A stretch of DNA of 64,000 nucleotides from Citrobacter gillenii (GTDB lineage: Bacteria > Pseudomonadota > Gammaproteobacteria > Enterobacterales > Enterobacteriaceae), in the NCBI RefSeq assembly GCF_013337685.1, contig NZ_SUQN01000002.1:709358-773357 (forward strand), written 5' to 3'. Shown in pieces: positions 40,625 through 51,600 of this stretch (positions are counted from its first letter, which is position 1; every line of letters begins with the position of its first letter). The notes under the pieces are model-generated. The model was not told the DNA's origin. It worked only from the letters and a program-made list of their open reading frames with translations, and made no database searches. Position numbers and translations under genes: made by a program.

Positions 40625-42253
40625 ATGACTCAACAAAAATCGAAGGTATTTACGTTTTCGCTGTTGACCGCTTGTTTGATATCGATAAACGGTGCGGTAT
40701 GGGCTGCCAATGTTCCTGCAGGAACAACATTGGCCGAAAAACAGGAACTGGTGAGAAATAACGGGAGTGAACCTGCATCGTTGGATCCGCATAAAGTTGA
40801 AAGCAACGTTGAATTTACTTTAATCAGCGATATGTTCGACGGTCTGGTTGCCGTCAGTCAGGATGGGGCTATCGAGCCTCGATTGGCGGCATCCTGGGAG
40901 AATAAAGATAACACCGTCTGGACCTTTCATTTACGACCGGGTATTACCTGGTCTGATGGCTCTGCCATTACCGCACAGGATGTTGTCTGGAGCTGGCAGC
41001 GTCTGGTTTCACCGCAAACAGCTTCACCGTATGCCTCTTACCTTGGCAATATGCATGTGGCCAACGCTGTAGATATCGCACAGGGGAAAAAAGACCCCAC
41101 CACGCTGGGTGTAAAAGCACTGAATGATACCACGCTGGAAATTACCCTGACGCAACCGACGGCGGCGTTTCTGGCTATGCTGGCGCATCCGTCACTGGTG
41201 CCGCTGGATAAGGTACTGATTGGCCGTTATGGCGATAAGTGGACCCGACCAGAGCATTTTGTCAGCAGTGGGCCGTACGAACTGTCGCAGTGGGTGGTGA
41301 ATGAGCGAATTGTCGCGGTGCGCAATACGCACTACTGGGATAACGCGCACACGGTCATTGATAAAGTCACTTATCTGCCTATTAGCTCAGAAGCGGCAGA
41401 TGTTAACCGCTACAAGGCCGGTGAAATCGATATTGTCTTAAGCGTGCCGGTGAATCAGTTTGCCCAGTTGAAAAAAACAATGGGTAATGAGCTTCACGTC
41501 TCACCGTTGTTATCAACCTATTACTACCAGTTTAATACGACCCGGGCGCCGTTTAACGACTCGCGCGTGCGTCGGGCGCTGAATATGGCGCTGGATAAAG
41601 ACATCATTGCCCAAAAGGTGATGGGGCAGGGGCAGAGGGAAGCCTGGGTTATCAGCCAGCCTGAAATTGGCGGGGTGACGTTATCCGCGCCAGAATACGC
41701 GTCGTGGCCGCGGGATAAACGTATTGCGGAAGCGAAAAAACTACTGGCAGAAGCCGGTTTTGGCCCTGAACATCCGCTTTCATTAAATTTGCTCTACAAC
41801 ACCTTCGAAACGCATCAGCGGATTGCGATTGCGGCATCGTCGATGTGGAAGAAAAATTTGGGTGTCGAGGTGACGCTGCAAAACCAGGAGTGGAAAACGA
41901 TGCTGGACACCATGCACACCGGTAATTTTGACGTGGTGCGCTATGCGTGGATCGCTGATTACGATGATGCTTCAAGCTTCCTGAATATTTTCCGTACCGG
42001 CGATAGTGAGAACACGACCCAGTACAGCAACCCTGCCTATGATGAGGCGATGAGTCATGCGGCGAAAGCAGGTTCAGTGGAAGAACGTGGCAAGTATTAT
42101 CAGCAGGCGGAAGCGCTTTTGGCTGAGGATGTGCCAGCCATTCCGATTTATCACTATGTTCGCGCACATCTGGTGAAGCCGTGGGTAGGGGGATTTGCGC
42201 CGGATAACCGGGGCTATTACTACACCAAAGATATGTTCATCAAAAAACACTAA
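40625..42253 (+). CDS. OppA-like periplasmic oligopeptide-binding protein (orphan SBP)
   Basis: 542 aa from MTQQKSKVFTFSLLTACL, with a signal peptide ending near AVWA; the 24-codon extension upstream is not plausible. It is a cluster C (SBP_bac_5) solute-binding protein, with RNNGSEPASLDPHKVESNVE, the central SSGPYELSQWVVNERI and the C-terminal VRYAWIADYDDASSFLN. It resembles OppA/MppA, so it probably binds peptides. No permease or ATPase gene is adjacent; it may feed the OppBCDF system elsewhere. E. coli K-12 has no such gene between yccA and serT. Confidence 0.88.
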   Translation: MTQQKSKVFTFSLLTACLISINGAVWAANVPAGTTLAEKQELVRNNGSEPASLDPHKVESNVEFTLISDMFDGLVAVSQDGAIEPRLAASWENKDNTVWTFHLRPGITWSDGSAITAQDVVWSWQRLVSPQTASPYASYLGNMHVANAVDIAQGKKDPTTLGVKALNDTTLEITLTQPTAAFLAMLAHPSLVPLDKVLIGRYGDKWTRPEHFVSSGPYELSQWVVNERIVAVRNTHYWDNAHTVIDKVTYLPISSEAADVNRYKAGEIDIVLSVPVNQFAQLKKTMGNELHVSPLLSTYYYQFNTTRAPFNDSRVRRALNMALDKDIIAQKVMGQGQREAWVISQPEIGGVTLSAPEYASWPRDKRIAEAKKLLAEAGFGPEHPLSLNLLYNTFETHQRIAIAASSMWKKNLGVEVTLQNQEWKTMLDTMHTGNFDVVRYAWIADYDDASSFLNIFRTGDSENTTQYSNPAYDEAMSHAAKAGSVEERGKYYQQAEALLAEDVPAIPIYHYVRAHLVKPWVGGFAPDNRGYYYTKDMFIKKH

Positions 42254-42357
42254 GTGGCAGAAGAGCATATTTGTGCTGAATAAACGTTCAATCTGTTGTT
42301 ATTTCAGTCGATTAACAATATTTTGACTGTTTTTCAGGCAAACAAACACATTGGTGC

Positions 42358-42386
42358 TTTACAGGTCCGTTCGGGATGTTTATAGT
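42358..42386 (+). promoter_or_regulatory. serT promoter
   Basis: A -35 TTTACA (42358-42363) and -10 TATAGT (42381-42386) are separated by 17 bp. The following GC-rich discriminator GCGCCTC is typical of stable-RNA promoters under stringent control. The tRNA begins 11 bp after the -10. Confidence 0.85.
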
Positions 42387-42396
42387 GCGCCTCATT

Positions 42397-42484
42397 GGAA
42401 GCGTGGCCGAGCGGTTGAAGGCACCGGTCTTGAAAACCGGCGACCCGAAAGGGTTCTAGAGTTCGAATCTCTACGCTTCCGCCA
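42397..42484 (+). tRNA. serT: tRNA-Ser (anticodon UGA)
   Basis: 88 nt including encoded CCA. Acceptor GGAAGCG pairs with CGCTTCC; the D loop is GCCGAGCGGTTGAAGGC. The anticodon stem CCGGT/ACCGG encloses CTTGAAA with anticodon TGA, and a long class II variable arm (CGACCCGAAAGGGTTCTA) precedes the TTCGAAT arm. It reads UCA and UCG-type serine codons. serT is a known integration hot spot (for example SPI-5 in Salmonella). Confidence 0.98.
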
Positions 42485-42489
42485 AATAC

Positions 42490-42522
42490 AAAACCCAAGT
42501 CGTTATGCGACTTGGGTTTTTT
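42490..42522 (+). terminator. serT rho-independent terminator
   Basis: Stem AAACCCAAGTCG / CGACTTGGGTTT with a TTATG loop, followed by a T run, 5 bp after the tRNA. Confidence 0.93.
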
Positions 42523-42695
42523 CGTTTTATTCGGTTCTAGTTGCGGCATTTAACGTGTCAGGCAAACAGATTCAGCGTGTTAGTCATGTAAGCCGTGGCT
42601 TAGCCCCATGAAACCGAGTCCTGTCGCCAACACGTCGAGCCAGGATTGACCGAGATAACGTGTTTGCGACAGTAAACCACTGTTTGTGTCGCGGA

Positions 42696-43595
<900 letters not shown>

Positions 43596-43690
43596 TTATT
43601 TGATTAGGTGGAGTAATTCACTAAGCTTTATTAGATGGATTCATTAATCTTATGGAACAACGCTGGTCGGCTTCGAGCCGGAAACGGACT

Positions 43691-43990
43691 TTATCTCTCC
43701 GGCTCCACCCGACCATCCATCAGGATATACTGCGCCGCTTTACGTGCGTATTGATCAATCAAAGGAACAAGCCGAGTAAAATGCTCGCTGGCACAGTGTG
43801 CATCGAGTGCTGCCCGGTCTGGCCACTCTTCAATGAAAATAAAATGCCCCAGATCCTTTTCATCCCGGTACAAATCATAAGCAATACACAGAGGCTCTTT
43901 CTTCGTTGCCGCGATGAGTTCGCGGTATAAAGGGAGAACGTTGTCGACGCATTCAGGTTTGATAAAATCTTCGGCGATGACTTTTAGCAT
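43691..43990 (-). CDS. Putative quinol monooxygenase (ABM domain)
   Basis: 99 aa single antibiotic-biosynthesis-monooxygenase (ABM, dimeric alpha/beta barrel) domain. The core is MLKVIAEDFIKPECVDNVLPLYRELI, then EPLCIAYDLYRDEKD and the typical FIFIEEWPDRAALDAHCASEHFT with its conserved His residues. E. coli YgiN is a characterised relative (quinol oxidation). AAGGAG ribosome site 5 nt before the ATG. It sits near the aldo-keto reductase on the same strand and may belong to one detoxification cluster (inference). Confidence 0.85.
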   Translation of the reverse strand: MLKVIAEDFIKPECVDNVLPLYRELIAATKKEPLCIAYDLYRDEKDLGHFIFIEEWPDRAALDAHCASEHFTRLVPLIDQYARKAAQYILMDGRVEPER

Positions 43991-44122
43991 GCGAACTCCT
44001 TCATTAAAAATGGTACAAGGTTTTTTACGGATAATGCCAGCCTCAAGGGCCGGTCAGAGCCAGAAACAGACGCTCAGATTTAATAAATCAGCCGACAAAT
44101 GGCCAGCAGACTTTTTAGAGTA

Positions 44123-44737
44123 TTAGTTGCGTGCAGCGATAGCCGCAGCGGCACCGCCCATAGCAACAGCGCCTATACGATTGGCAAATCTCACCGCTTT
44201 AGGAGTCCGTAATAAAACGCGTGCTCTGTGTGCAAGGAACGTCCAGCTCAGATCGATCGCGGCCAATGTCACCAGCGTAATGCTGGCAAGGATTGCCCAT
44301 TCACTTACACCGGCTTTTGACAAATCGATAAACGACGGAAGAAGAGCCAGGTAGAACACCATGATTTTGGGGTTACCCAACGTTAATGCCATACCCGCGC
44401 TAAACATTGACCATGAAGATGTCCGTTGCGGAAGTTCGTCTGTTTTCTCATTCACAGGCTTGCGCCACATTTTAAACGCAAGCCAGCAAAGGTAGGCGAT
44501 GCTTACCCATTTCAGAATATGAAAACCGAACTGGAATGTTTGCGCGAGGGTAGTTAGCCCGGCCATAGCCATGGAGAGCCAGATCACTTCACCTATCCAC
44601 ATTGCAGCGATGAAAGGTATGACATTTCGCCAGCCATTCGTAATGACCCGTGACACAAGGGCAGCAATACTGGGTCCTGGAACGCCGGCATTAAGAAACA
44701 GCGCACCGGCAAATAAAAAATAAGGAATAAATTCCAT
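44123..44737 (-). CDS. LysE/RhtB-family amino-acid exporter
   Basis: 204 aa from MEFIPYFLFAGALFLNAGVPG, preceded by a GAGG ribosome site 6 nt upstream; a TTG 12 bp earlier is less likely. It has about six hydrophobic segments. The LysE-family motif lies in GPSIAALVSRVITNGWRNVIPF near the N-terminus, and a charged loop (WRKPVNEKTDELPQRTS) follows. Likely exports an amino acid or derivative; the substrate cannot be read from sequence. Confidence 0.88.
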   Translation of the reverse strand: MEFIPYFLFAGALFLNAGVPGPSIAALVSRVITNGWRNVIPFIAAMWIGEVIWLSMAMAGLTTLAQTFQFGFHILKWVSIAYLCWLAFKMWRKPVNEKTDELPQRTSSWSMFSAGMALTLGNPKIMVFYLALLPSFIDLSKAGVSEWAILASITLVTLAAIDLSWTFLAHRARVLLRTPKAVRFANRIGAVAMGGAAAAIAARN

Positions 44738-44832
44738 CGTTAACCTCAAATTAAAGTGCCCCGAAAGGCTTATTGTACCTGCTGTGCACGTCCTGGAAGT
44801 CGGTGATAGCCCAGTCCTAATCTATCAGAATT

Positions 44833-45429
44833 TCAACCAACGATAATCTGGATACCAGTACAGTGGCCCCCATTGGTCGGGTGGAAATCAACAGAACAGG
44901 CAGTAACCATCACATAGAGATCTGTTTCCGCGAGTAATAGCACATTTCCTCCGGGGGGATTGTTCGAAGCCAATACCTCAAGCTTACCGTTAGCCTGCGG
45001 TTCTGAGCGTTGGAAAAAATTGACCGGATCGGGAACGATGGGGAGTGATATGTCTGCCGCCTGCAGTGCTCTCAGCATGTTGTCACGACAGTTCGGGTGA
45101 TCATACAGGCCTGCTCGTTCGTAAAGTCCAGGGTTGCAGGCCGGGAACAGCATATCATGCGGGCATGGTGAGTTATCTTGCACTAATGTGAGTAAGGGTT
45201 TGGCTTTTTCACTGTAAAAAGACTCTCCCGGTGCGGGGAATAATCGCTCTGTTATATCTCGCGTCTGAGATGTGCTTAGCCAGTCAATTTCACCAGCGCT
45301 GATAGACATTGCCCACAAGTCCGCAACCTGCTGTCCTTCAGGGTCAATAACACTGAATGTTTGACCTTTAGCAACCCAAAAGCCACGACCTTCCTGTGGC
45401 GGAATATCTATCTTTATCTGCTCGCTCAT
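44833..45429 (-). CDS. DUF1989 family protein (urea carboxylase-associated type)
   Basis: 198 aa from MSEQIKIDIPPQEGRGFWV; the 14-codon upstream extension is weak. Hallmarks are IDPEGQQVADLWAMSISAGE, ACNPGLYERAGLYDHPNCRDNM (with conserved Cys and His residues) and ASNNPPGGNVLLLAETDLYVMVTACS. The DUF1989/UAAP family occurs with urea carboxylase genes and elsewhere; no such partner is in this window, and the reaction is unknown. It stands next to the LysE-type exporter, which suggests amino-acid or amide chemistry. Confidence 0.8.
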   Translation of the reverse strand: MSEQIKIDIPPQEGRGFWVAKGQTFSVIDPEGQQVADLWAMSISAGEIDWLSTSQTRDITERLFPAPGESFYSEKAKPLLTLVQDNSPCPHDMLFPACNPGLYERAGLYDHPNCRDNMLRALQAADISLPIVPDPVNFFQRSEPQANGKLEVLASNNPPGGNVLLLAETDLYVMVTACSVDFHPTNGGHCTGIQIIVG

Positions 45430-45633
45430 TTCCTGACATCCATTCTGATTACCAGTAACGAAGATTAACAAAATGGCAGTGGCGTAACTAATGAATGATG
45501 AGGAAACGGATATTGCTCGTATAATAGGGTGTTAATCAATGGGGAGCCGGATCTCCTCGCCACGACCCGCGACGATTACCCCAGCAGCAACCCGCTGCAT
45601 GGCAATGTCGACGTCTGCTCTGAGGATCCCGAC

Positions 45634-46110
45634 ATGACCACTTTTCATCAACTTACTGCCACCAGCCTGCAGGGTCAGCTCATCTCTATGGCTGACTACG
45701 CTGGCAAGCTGGTTCTGGTCGTTAACACTGCCAGCCATTGTGGCTTTACGCCACAATACGCAGGTCTTGAGGTGCTTTACAAGAAGTACGCTGCGCAGGG
45801 GCTGGTGGTGCTGGGGTTTCCCTGCAACCAATTTGGTAAGCAGGAACCCGGCGGTGCCGACGAAATCGCTCAGACCTGCCACATCAACTACGGTGTGAGT
45901 TTCCCGATGTTCGAGAAAGTGGAGGTCAACGGCGGTGCAACGCATCCGGTATTTCGCTACCTGAAAGACGAATTGCCAGGCGTGCTGGGTGGGCGGATCA
46001 AGTGGAATTTCACTAAGTTCCTGATTGGACGCGACGGTAAACCGCTCAAGCGTTTTGCACCGTTTACCACCCCAGCGAAAATAGAAGTCACAATTCTTAA
46101 AGCACTGTAA
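45634..46110 (+). CDS. Glutathione peroxidase (BtuE-like)
   Basis: 158 aa from MTTFHQLTATSLQGQLISM; the frame stays open for 35 codons upstream without a known N-terminal match (see findings). It is a thioredoxin-fold peroxidase. The active-site Cys sits in NTASHCGFTPQY (Cys in place of selenocysteine), with the Gln in GFPCNQFGKQEPG and the Trp in KWNFTKFLIGRDG. It reduces peroxides with glutathione or thioredoxin and is probably cytoplasmic. It differs clearly from E. coli BtuE, so no symbol is given. Confidence 0.92.
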   Translation: MTTFHQLTATSLQGQLISMADYAGKLVLVVNTASHCGFTPQYAGLEVLYKKYAAQGLVVLGFPCNQFGKQEPGGADEIAQTCHINYGVSFPMFEKVEVNGGATHPVFRYLKDELPGVLGGRIKWNFTKFLIGRDGKPLKRFAPFTTPAKIEVTILKAL

Positions 46111-46155
46111 ATCTAAGTGTTTTGCCATTCTCTGGGGGAATAGCAGTATCTCGTG

Positions 46156-47364
46156 CTACTGCGGATTTTTTACCTGAATGCTCAGTGCCATAACGGCGCT
46201 GGCTGTCGTAAATACCGCAATGACCCAGCTCATTGTCCAAGGTGTGCCATCGCTAAAGAGTGCCAGCAACAGCGAGGAGATGATGCCGCTACCGTATTGC
46301 AACGCGCCCATTAGCGCCGATGCGGAACCGGCGACATTCGGCGCGGCGTCCAGTGCACATGCCGTAGACGTCGCGGCGATGATGCCATTCATTGAGAAGA
46401 ACACGAATACGGCTCCGACAATCACGGTGATCCCTCCCGCGCCCAGGCCCGTTGTAACAGCCAGCACGATGGCGGCAACGGTAGCGATGAAGACAGCAAT
46501 CTTAAGTAACACCTCCAGTGGGTAGCGATAAACCAGGCGTCTGTTGACCATGCTCACGGCCATCAGTCCCACAATGTTGATGGCAAATAACCAGCCATAA
46601 TGCTGCGGATCAACGCCGAAGTACGTGATGTACACAAACGGGGAACCGGTGATAAAGGCGTAGGCCGCGATGTAGTAAAACGTCAGGCATAGCGTAAAGC
46701 GCATATATCTGGTGTTGGTCAGTAATGCGGAATAATGATGAAAGGCGTTGGAGATGGAAGCCTGGGAACGTTTGTCTTCCGTCAGGGTTTCCGGTAGCCA
46801 GAATAGCGACAGCAGCATGAATGTACCGATTATCGCCAGTAGCCAGAAAATGGTGTGCCACGAGGTGACCTTAATCATTTGCCCGCCAATCAGAGGACCG
46901 GCAATCGGCGCGATAGCCATGATGATCATCAGGGTCGACAGCATTTGTGCTGCGCGAGTACGGCTAAACAGGTCGCGGATCATTGCGCGCGCCAGCATCG
47001 GGCCGGTACAGGCACCTAGCGCCTGAAAAACACGCCAGAAGACAATATGTACAATATCCGTTGATAACGCGCAGCCGACTGAACCTATAACGAATAAACT
47101 CAAACCAATGAATAGCGGCAGACGCCGCCCATAACGATCGCTAATCGGTCCCCAAATCAGTTGTGCAATGCAAAAACCCATGAGAAAACCGGTGATGGTT
47201 AACTCAGCATCGCCGTGTAAATCTTTTGCCATTATGGGCATTGCCGGCAGATAGATATCGGTTGATAAGGAGGTCACGGCCATTAAGGCGCTAAGGATAA
47301 GGATAAAGGTAAGACCGGTTTTTTTAGCCGTCGCTGACTGCGTTTGTGCTTGTAGGTTAAGCAT
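46156..47364 (-). CDS. Bcr/CflA-type drug efflux MFS transporter
   Basis: 402 aa with twelve hydrophobic helices. The N-terminal half carries SLSTDIYLPAMPIMAKDLH and the MFS motif A in WGPISDRYGRRLP; the drug-antiporter motif C is in IAPIAGPLIGG. The sequence is Bcr/CflA-like, but it cannot be the resident bcr by position. It is a proton antiporter family, with chloramphenicol, bicyclomycin and similar drugs as known substrates; the real substrate is unknown here. Convergent with gpx. Confidence 0.9.
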   Translation of the reverse strand: MLNLQAQTQSATAKKTGLTFILILSALMAVTSLSTDIYLPAMPIMAKDLHGDAELTITGFLMGFCIAQLIWGPISDRYGRRLPLFIGLSLFVIGSVGCALSTDIVHIVFWRVFQALGACTGPMLARAMIRDLFSRTRAAQMLSTLMIIMAIAPIAGPLIGGQMIKVTSWHTIFWLLAIIGTFMLLSLFWLPETLTEDKRSQASISNAFHHYSALLTNTRYMRFTLCLTFYYIAAYAFITGSPFVYITYFGVDPQHYGWLFAINIVGLMAVSMVNRRLVYRYPLEVLLKIAVFIATVAAIVLAVTTGLGAGGITVIVGAVFVFFSMNGIIAATSTACALDAAPNVAGSASALMGALQYGSGIISSLLLALFSDGTPWTMSWVIAVFTTASAVMALSIQVKNPQ

Positions 47365-47713
47365 GCTGAACCATCTGGATATTGAAAGACAGGACCATGT
47401 TAACGGGTTTGTGCTTGCAGATAATGGTCAGCAGGAGGATAGGCGCTATGAGTGGTATTCATTAATAATGTGAAGTTTAATTTTCAGGTAAGTGGATGTT
47501 AGCTAATAACGCTTTGTTTTTAACGATTTATTGATGGCATACGTTATATATCCAGTAAAACCAAAATTAATAGGTTTCTTTTTTTGCAACTATACTCACT
47601 AAGCCTTACGCAGGTTCATTCGCGTTGATGTGTAACATGCTGGTAAGACGTTGCGCGATCAATGTGGTATCAACGATCTTTAGGCGGAATATCCTCTCGA
47701 GGGAAATACAACT
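47365..47713. other. Intergenic region between the MFS gene and the hydrolase
   Basis: 349 bases between divergent genes. I see no convincing gene. The DNA must hold both promoters, and the GAGGGAAATACAACT ribosome site of the hydrolase lies at its right edge. No clear operator was found. Confidence 0.5.
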
Positions 47714-48550
47714 ATGTCATTTGTAAAAACAAAAGATGGTGTAAACATTTTTTATAAAGACTGGGGTGCGAAAGATGCGCAACCTATCGTATTCCATCAT
47801 GGCTGGCCGCTGAGCGCAGATGACTGGGATAACCAGATGTTATTCTTCCTTAATCACGGTTATCGTGTTATCGCCATCGATCGTCGCGGGCATGGACGTT
47901 CAGATCAGGTGAGCGACGGTCATGATATGGACCACTATGCGGCAGATGCGTCGGCCGTGGTAGAGCATCTTGACCTGCATAATGCCGTGCATATTGGTCA
48001 TTCCACGGGAGGGGGGCAGGTGGCAAGATATGTCGCTCAATACGGACAACCGCAAGGTCGCGTGGCGAAAGCCGTGCTGATCAGCGCCGTGCCACCGCTG
48101 ATGGTTAAGACAGATAATAATCCGGGAGGGACACCGCTCAGCGTTTTCGATGGATTCCGCCAGGCGCTTGCCGCCAATCGCGCGCAGTTTTATCTTGACG
48201 TGGCAACCGGGCCTTTTTATGGATTCAATCGGGAAGGGGCAGAGATATCCAATGGAACTCTTCAAAACTGGTGGCGACAGGGCATGATGGGGAGTGCAAA
48301 AGCGCACTACGAAGGAATTAAGGCGTTCTCTGAAACCGATCAGACCGATGATTTAAAAGCCATTACGCTACCCGTTTTGGTGATGCAAGGAGATGATGAT
48401 CAGGTCGTCCCTTATAAAAATGCAGCGCTGTTGCAGGATAAATTGCTCGTTAACAGCGTTCTGAAGATTTATCCAGGTTATCCGCATGGGATGCATACTA
48501 CCCATGCCGAGGTGATTAATAACGATCTGTTGCACTTCATTCAGGCCTGA
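47714..48550 (+). CDS. Alpha/beta hydrolase, cofactor-free haloperoxidase type
   Basis: 278 aa. The nucleophile elbow GHSTGG contains the catalytic Ser, the acid is in MQGDDDQVVPY, and the His is in GYPHGMHTTH. HHGWPLSADDWDNQM with the oxyanion-hole HGWP and IDRRGHGRSDQ are typical of the non-heme chloroperoxidase/esterase group. In the laboratory this group makes peracids from acetate and peroxide; the natural role is usually esterase or lactonase. Cytoplasmic (no signal peptide). Confidence 0.92.
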   Translation: MSFVKTKDGVNIFYKDWGAKDAQPIVFHHGWPLSADDWDNQMLFFLNHGYRVIAIDRRGHGRSDQVSDGHDMDHYAADASAVVEHLDLHNAVHIGHSTGGGQVARYVAQYGQPQGRVAKAVLISAVPPLMVKTDNNPGGTPLSVFDGFRQALAANRAQFYLDVATGPFYGFNREGAEISNGTLQNWWRQGMMGSAKAHYEGIKAFSETDQTDDLKAITLPVLVMQGDDDQVVPYKNAALLQDKLLVNSVLKIYPGYPHGMHTTHAEVINNDLLHFIQA

Positions 48551-48613
48551 AAATATTCTGAAGTTGCGGTGAATGTTCAGAATAAGCATTAAATCATTGT
48601 TAATCGATTATTT

Positions 48614-48652
48614 AAAAACTCTGGGATTACATAATGTAACCCCAGAGTTTTT
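48614..48652. terminator. Bidirectional terminator between the hydrolase and RND genes
   Basis: 12-bp perfect stem AAAAACTCTGGG / CCCAGAGTTTTT with a 15-nt loop, flanked by an A run and a T run, between convergent genes. Confidence 0.9.
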
Positions 48653-48683
48653 ATCATATACGGATATATTATATTTATTTATA

Positions 48684-51600
48684 TCAGCGCGATATTTTAA
48701 ATCGCGCTAACGTGTTTTCAACGAGCACAAAGAAGACCGGGACAAAATAAATCGCCAGTACGGTCGCCGCCAGCATGCCCCCGATTACGCCGGTACCGAC
48801 GGCATTTTGTGCACCAGAACCCGCGCCGTTGCTAATAGCCAGTGGAATTACACCTAAAATGAAGGCCAGTGAGGTCATCAGAATAGGGCGCAGACGCATT
48901 TGCGCCGCGTCGACCGCAGCCTCAAGCGGTGTTTTACCTTCCTTTTGCATAATCTCGACGGCAAACTCAACGATCAGAATGGCGTTTTTAGCCGACAGGC
49001 CCATCGTGGTGAGCAGGCCGACCTGGAAGTAAACATCATTGCTCAAACCACGCAGGTCGGTAGCCAGCAACGCACCGGCGATGCCAATGGGCACTACGAG
49101 CATCACGGAAAAAGGAATGGACCAGCTTTCATACAGTGCTGCCAGCGCAAGAAAGACTACCACGAGCGAAATGGCATATAGCATGGGGGCCTGGTTGGTG
49201 GATAACGCCTCTTGATAAGACAGACCCGTCCACGCGTAGCCGACGCCGGCAGGGAGTTTATTAATCAGGGATGCCATAAAGTTCATTGCATCACCGCTGC
49301 TTTTCCCGGCAACCGGCTGTCCCAGAATTTCCATCGCAGGCTGCCCGTTGTAACGTTCAAGACGGGGTGAACCATAGGTCCATTCGGTGGTTGAGAAGGC
49401 GGAAAGCGGGGTCATAGAGCCGGAGGCGTTGCGCACGTACCAGTGGTTTATATTGCCAGGTAGCATACGGAACGGCGTATCAGCCTGGACATACACTTTT
49501 TTAACGCGGCCCTGGTTAAGGAAATCATTGACATAGCGGCTACCAAACGCTGTGGAGAGGGTCTGATTAATATCCGCGAGTGAAACGCCCATGGCCTCAG
49601 CTTTTTTGGCGTCAACATTAACATGGAACATCGGTGTGTCTTCCAGCCCGTTAGGACGCACCCCGGCGACCTCTCCGGATGACTGACTGGCCAGCTCCAG
49701 CAACTGATTGCGTGCCTGCATCATTTTTTCGTGTCCGAGATTACCGTTATCCAGTAGCTCCATATCAAACCCTGAAGCGGTTCCCAGTTCTGCTACCGCA
49801 GGTAAATTGAACGGATAAATCACGGCATTATTAATGGCGCTTAAAGCCACCATTGCCCGTTGAATAATGGAGGTAACTGCATTTTCTTCACCAACACGTT
49901 CTGACCATGGCTTCAGGCTGATAAAGGCCAGCCCGTTGTTTTGCCCCTGGCCGCTGAAGCCAAATCCACCAACGGTAAAAACAGACGCGACATTTTTCCT
50001 TTCTTTCGTCAGGTAGTAATCTGTTATTTCGTCGAGGACTTTGCGGGTATTGACCATCGTTGAACCTGAAGGCAATTGTGCCGTGGTCATGAATACCCCC
50101 TGATCTTCTTCAGGTAAAAAGGAGGTTGGGGTGCGTAAAAACAAGCCAATCATGCCTGCCCCGATCACCAAATAGATAACCATATAACGGCCTGTGCAAC
50201 GCAAGAGTTTACGCGTGCTGTCCGTGTAGTGCCGGGTGCACTTCTCCATGAAATGATTGAAATGGGTGAACAGAAAATGTGTTCTTGTGTTCTCCTCCTC
50301 AGGCGCGGGTTTCAACAGCGTGGCGCAAAGTGCGGGTGTCAGGCTCATCGCCACGAATACCGATAGCGTCATAGAGGAGATCAAGGTGATGGAAAACTGA
50401 CGGAAGATTTCACCTGTCGCGCCGCTCATAAAGGCCATCGGCATAAATACGGCAGATAACACCACGGCAATACCGACCAGCGCTCTTTGCAACTGGCTCA
50501 TCGCTTTATGCGCTGCCGCTTTTGGCGGCAATTTTTCTTCGCAAATAATACGCTCAACGTTCTCGACCACTACGATGGCATCATCGACTAAAAGTCCTAT
50601 TGCCAGCACCATGCCAAACATCGTCAGTGTATTAATCGTAAAACCGGCGACAGACAAGATGGAAAATGTGCCGAGAATAACCACGGGAACTGCGATTGTG
50701 GGGATAAGCGTCGCGCGGAAATTTTGCAGAAATAGATACATGACGAGGAAGACCAGGATAATTGCCTCGATCAATGTTTGGAAAACACCCTGAATTGAAA
50801 TCTTGATAAACGGGGTGGTGTCATAGGGGTAAACGGTCTTCATGCTGGTCGGGAACCAGGCCGATAATTTGTCCAGCTCTTTTTTGACCGCCTGGGATGT
50901 TTCCAGGGCATTTGCGCCGGCGGCAAGCTTAATCGCGATCCCGGCGGCAGGTTTGCCGTTATACCGTGCGACCGTCGAATAATTTTCCGCCCCCAGCTCA
51001 ATTCGCGCAACGTCACGCAACAGAACCTGAGAACCGTCTTGCTGGACTTTCAGAAAGATCTTGCCAAATTCATCGGTACTTTGCAGGCGAGTCTGAACAA
51101 CGATCGACGCATTCAACTGCTGGTCTGCCGACTGAGGCATCCCCCCCAGTTGTCCCCCCGATATCTGATTATTCTGTATCTTAATTTGCGCAATAACGTC
51201 CTGCGGTGTGAGGCTATATTTGTTGAGTTTTTGCGGATCCAACCAAATGCGCATGGCGTATTGTGAACCGAATAATTGCACGCTCCCCACCCCGGCAGTA
51301 CGACTGAGAGGATCTTTAATGTTTGAGGCAACATAGTCAGCAATATCATATTGGCTCAGGCTGTTGTTATCCGAGATAAAGCCGGCAACCATTAAGATAT
51401 TGCTACTGGATTTATCCACGCTGACCCCTTGTTGCTGAACCTCCTGCGGCAAGGAGGGCATCGCCAACTGCAGTTTATTCTGCACCTGAACCTGTGCAAT
51501 ATCGGGTGATGTGCCGGTTTTAAACGTCAGGATAATTGACGCATTGCCTGCCGCGTCGCTGGTGGACGACATGTACATCAGGCCATCAAGACCATTCATA

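Noticed and set aside
42351..42611. 86-codon frame across the serT tRNA
   Set aside because: The sequence is a tRNA gene with a canonical promoter and terminator; the frame is accidental.
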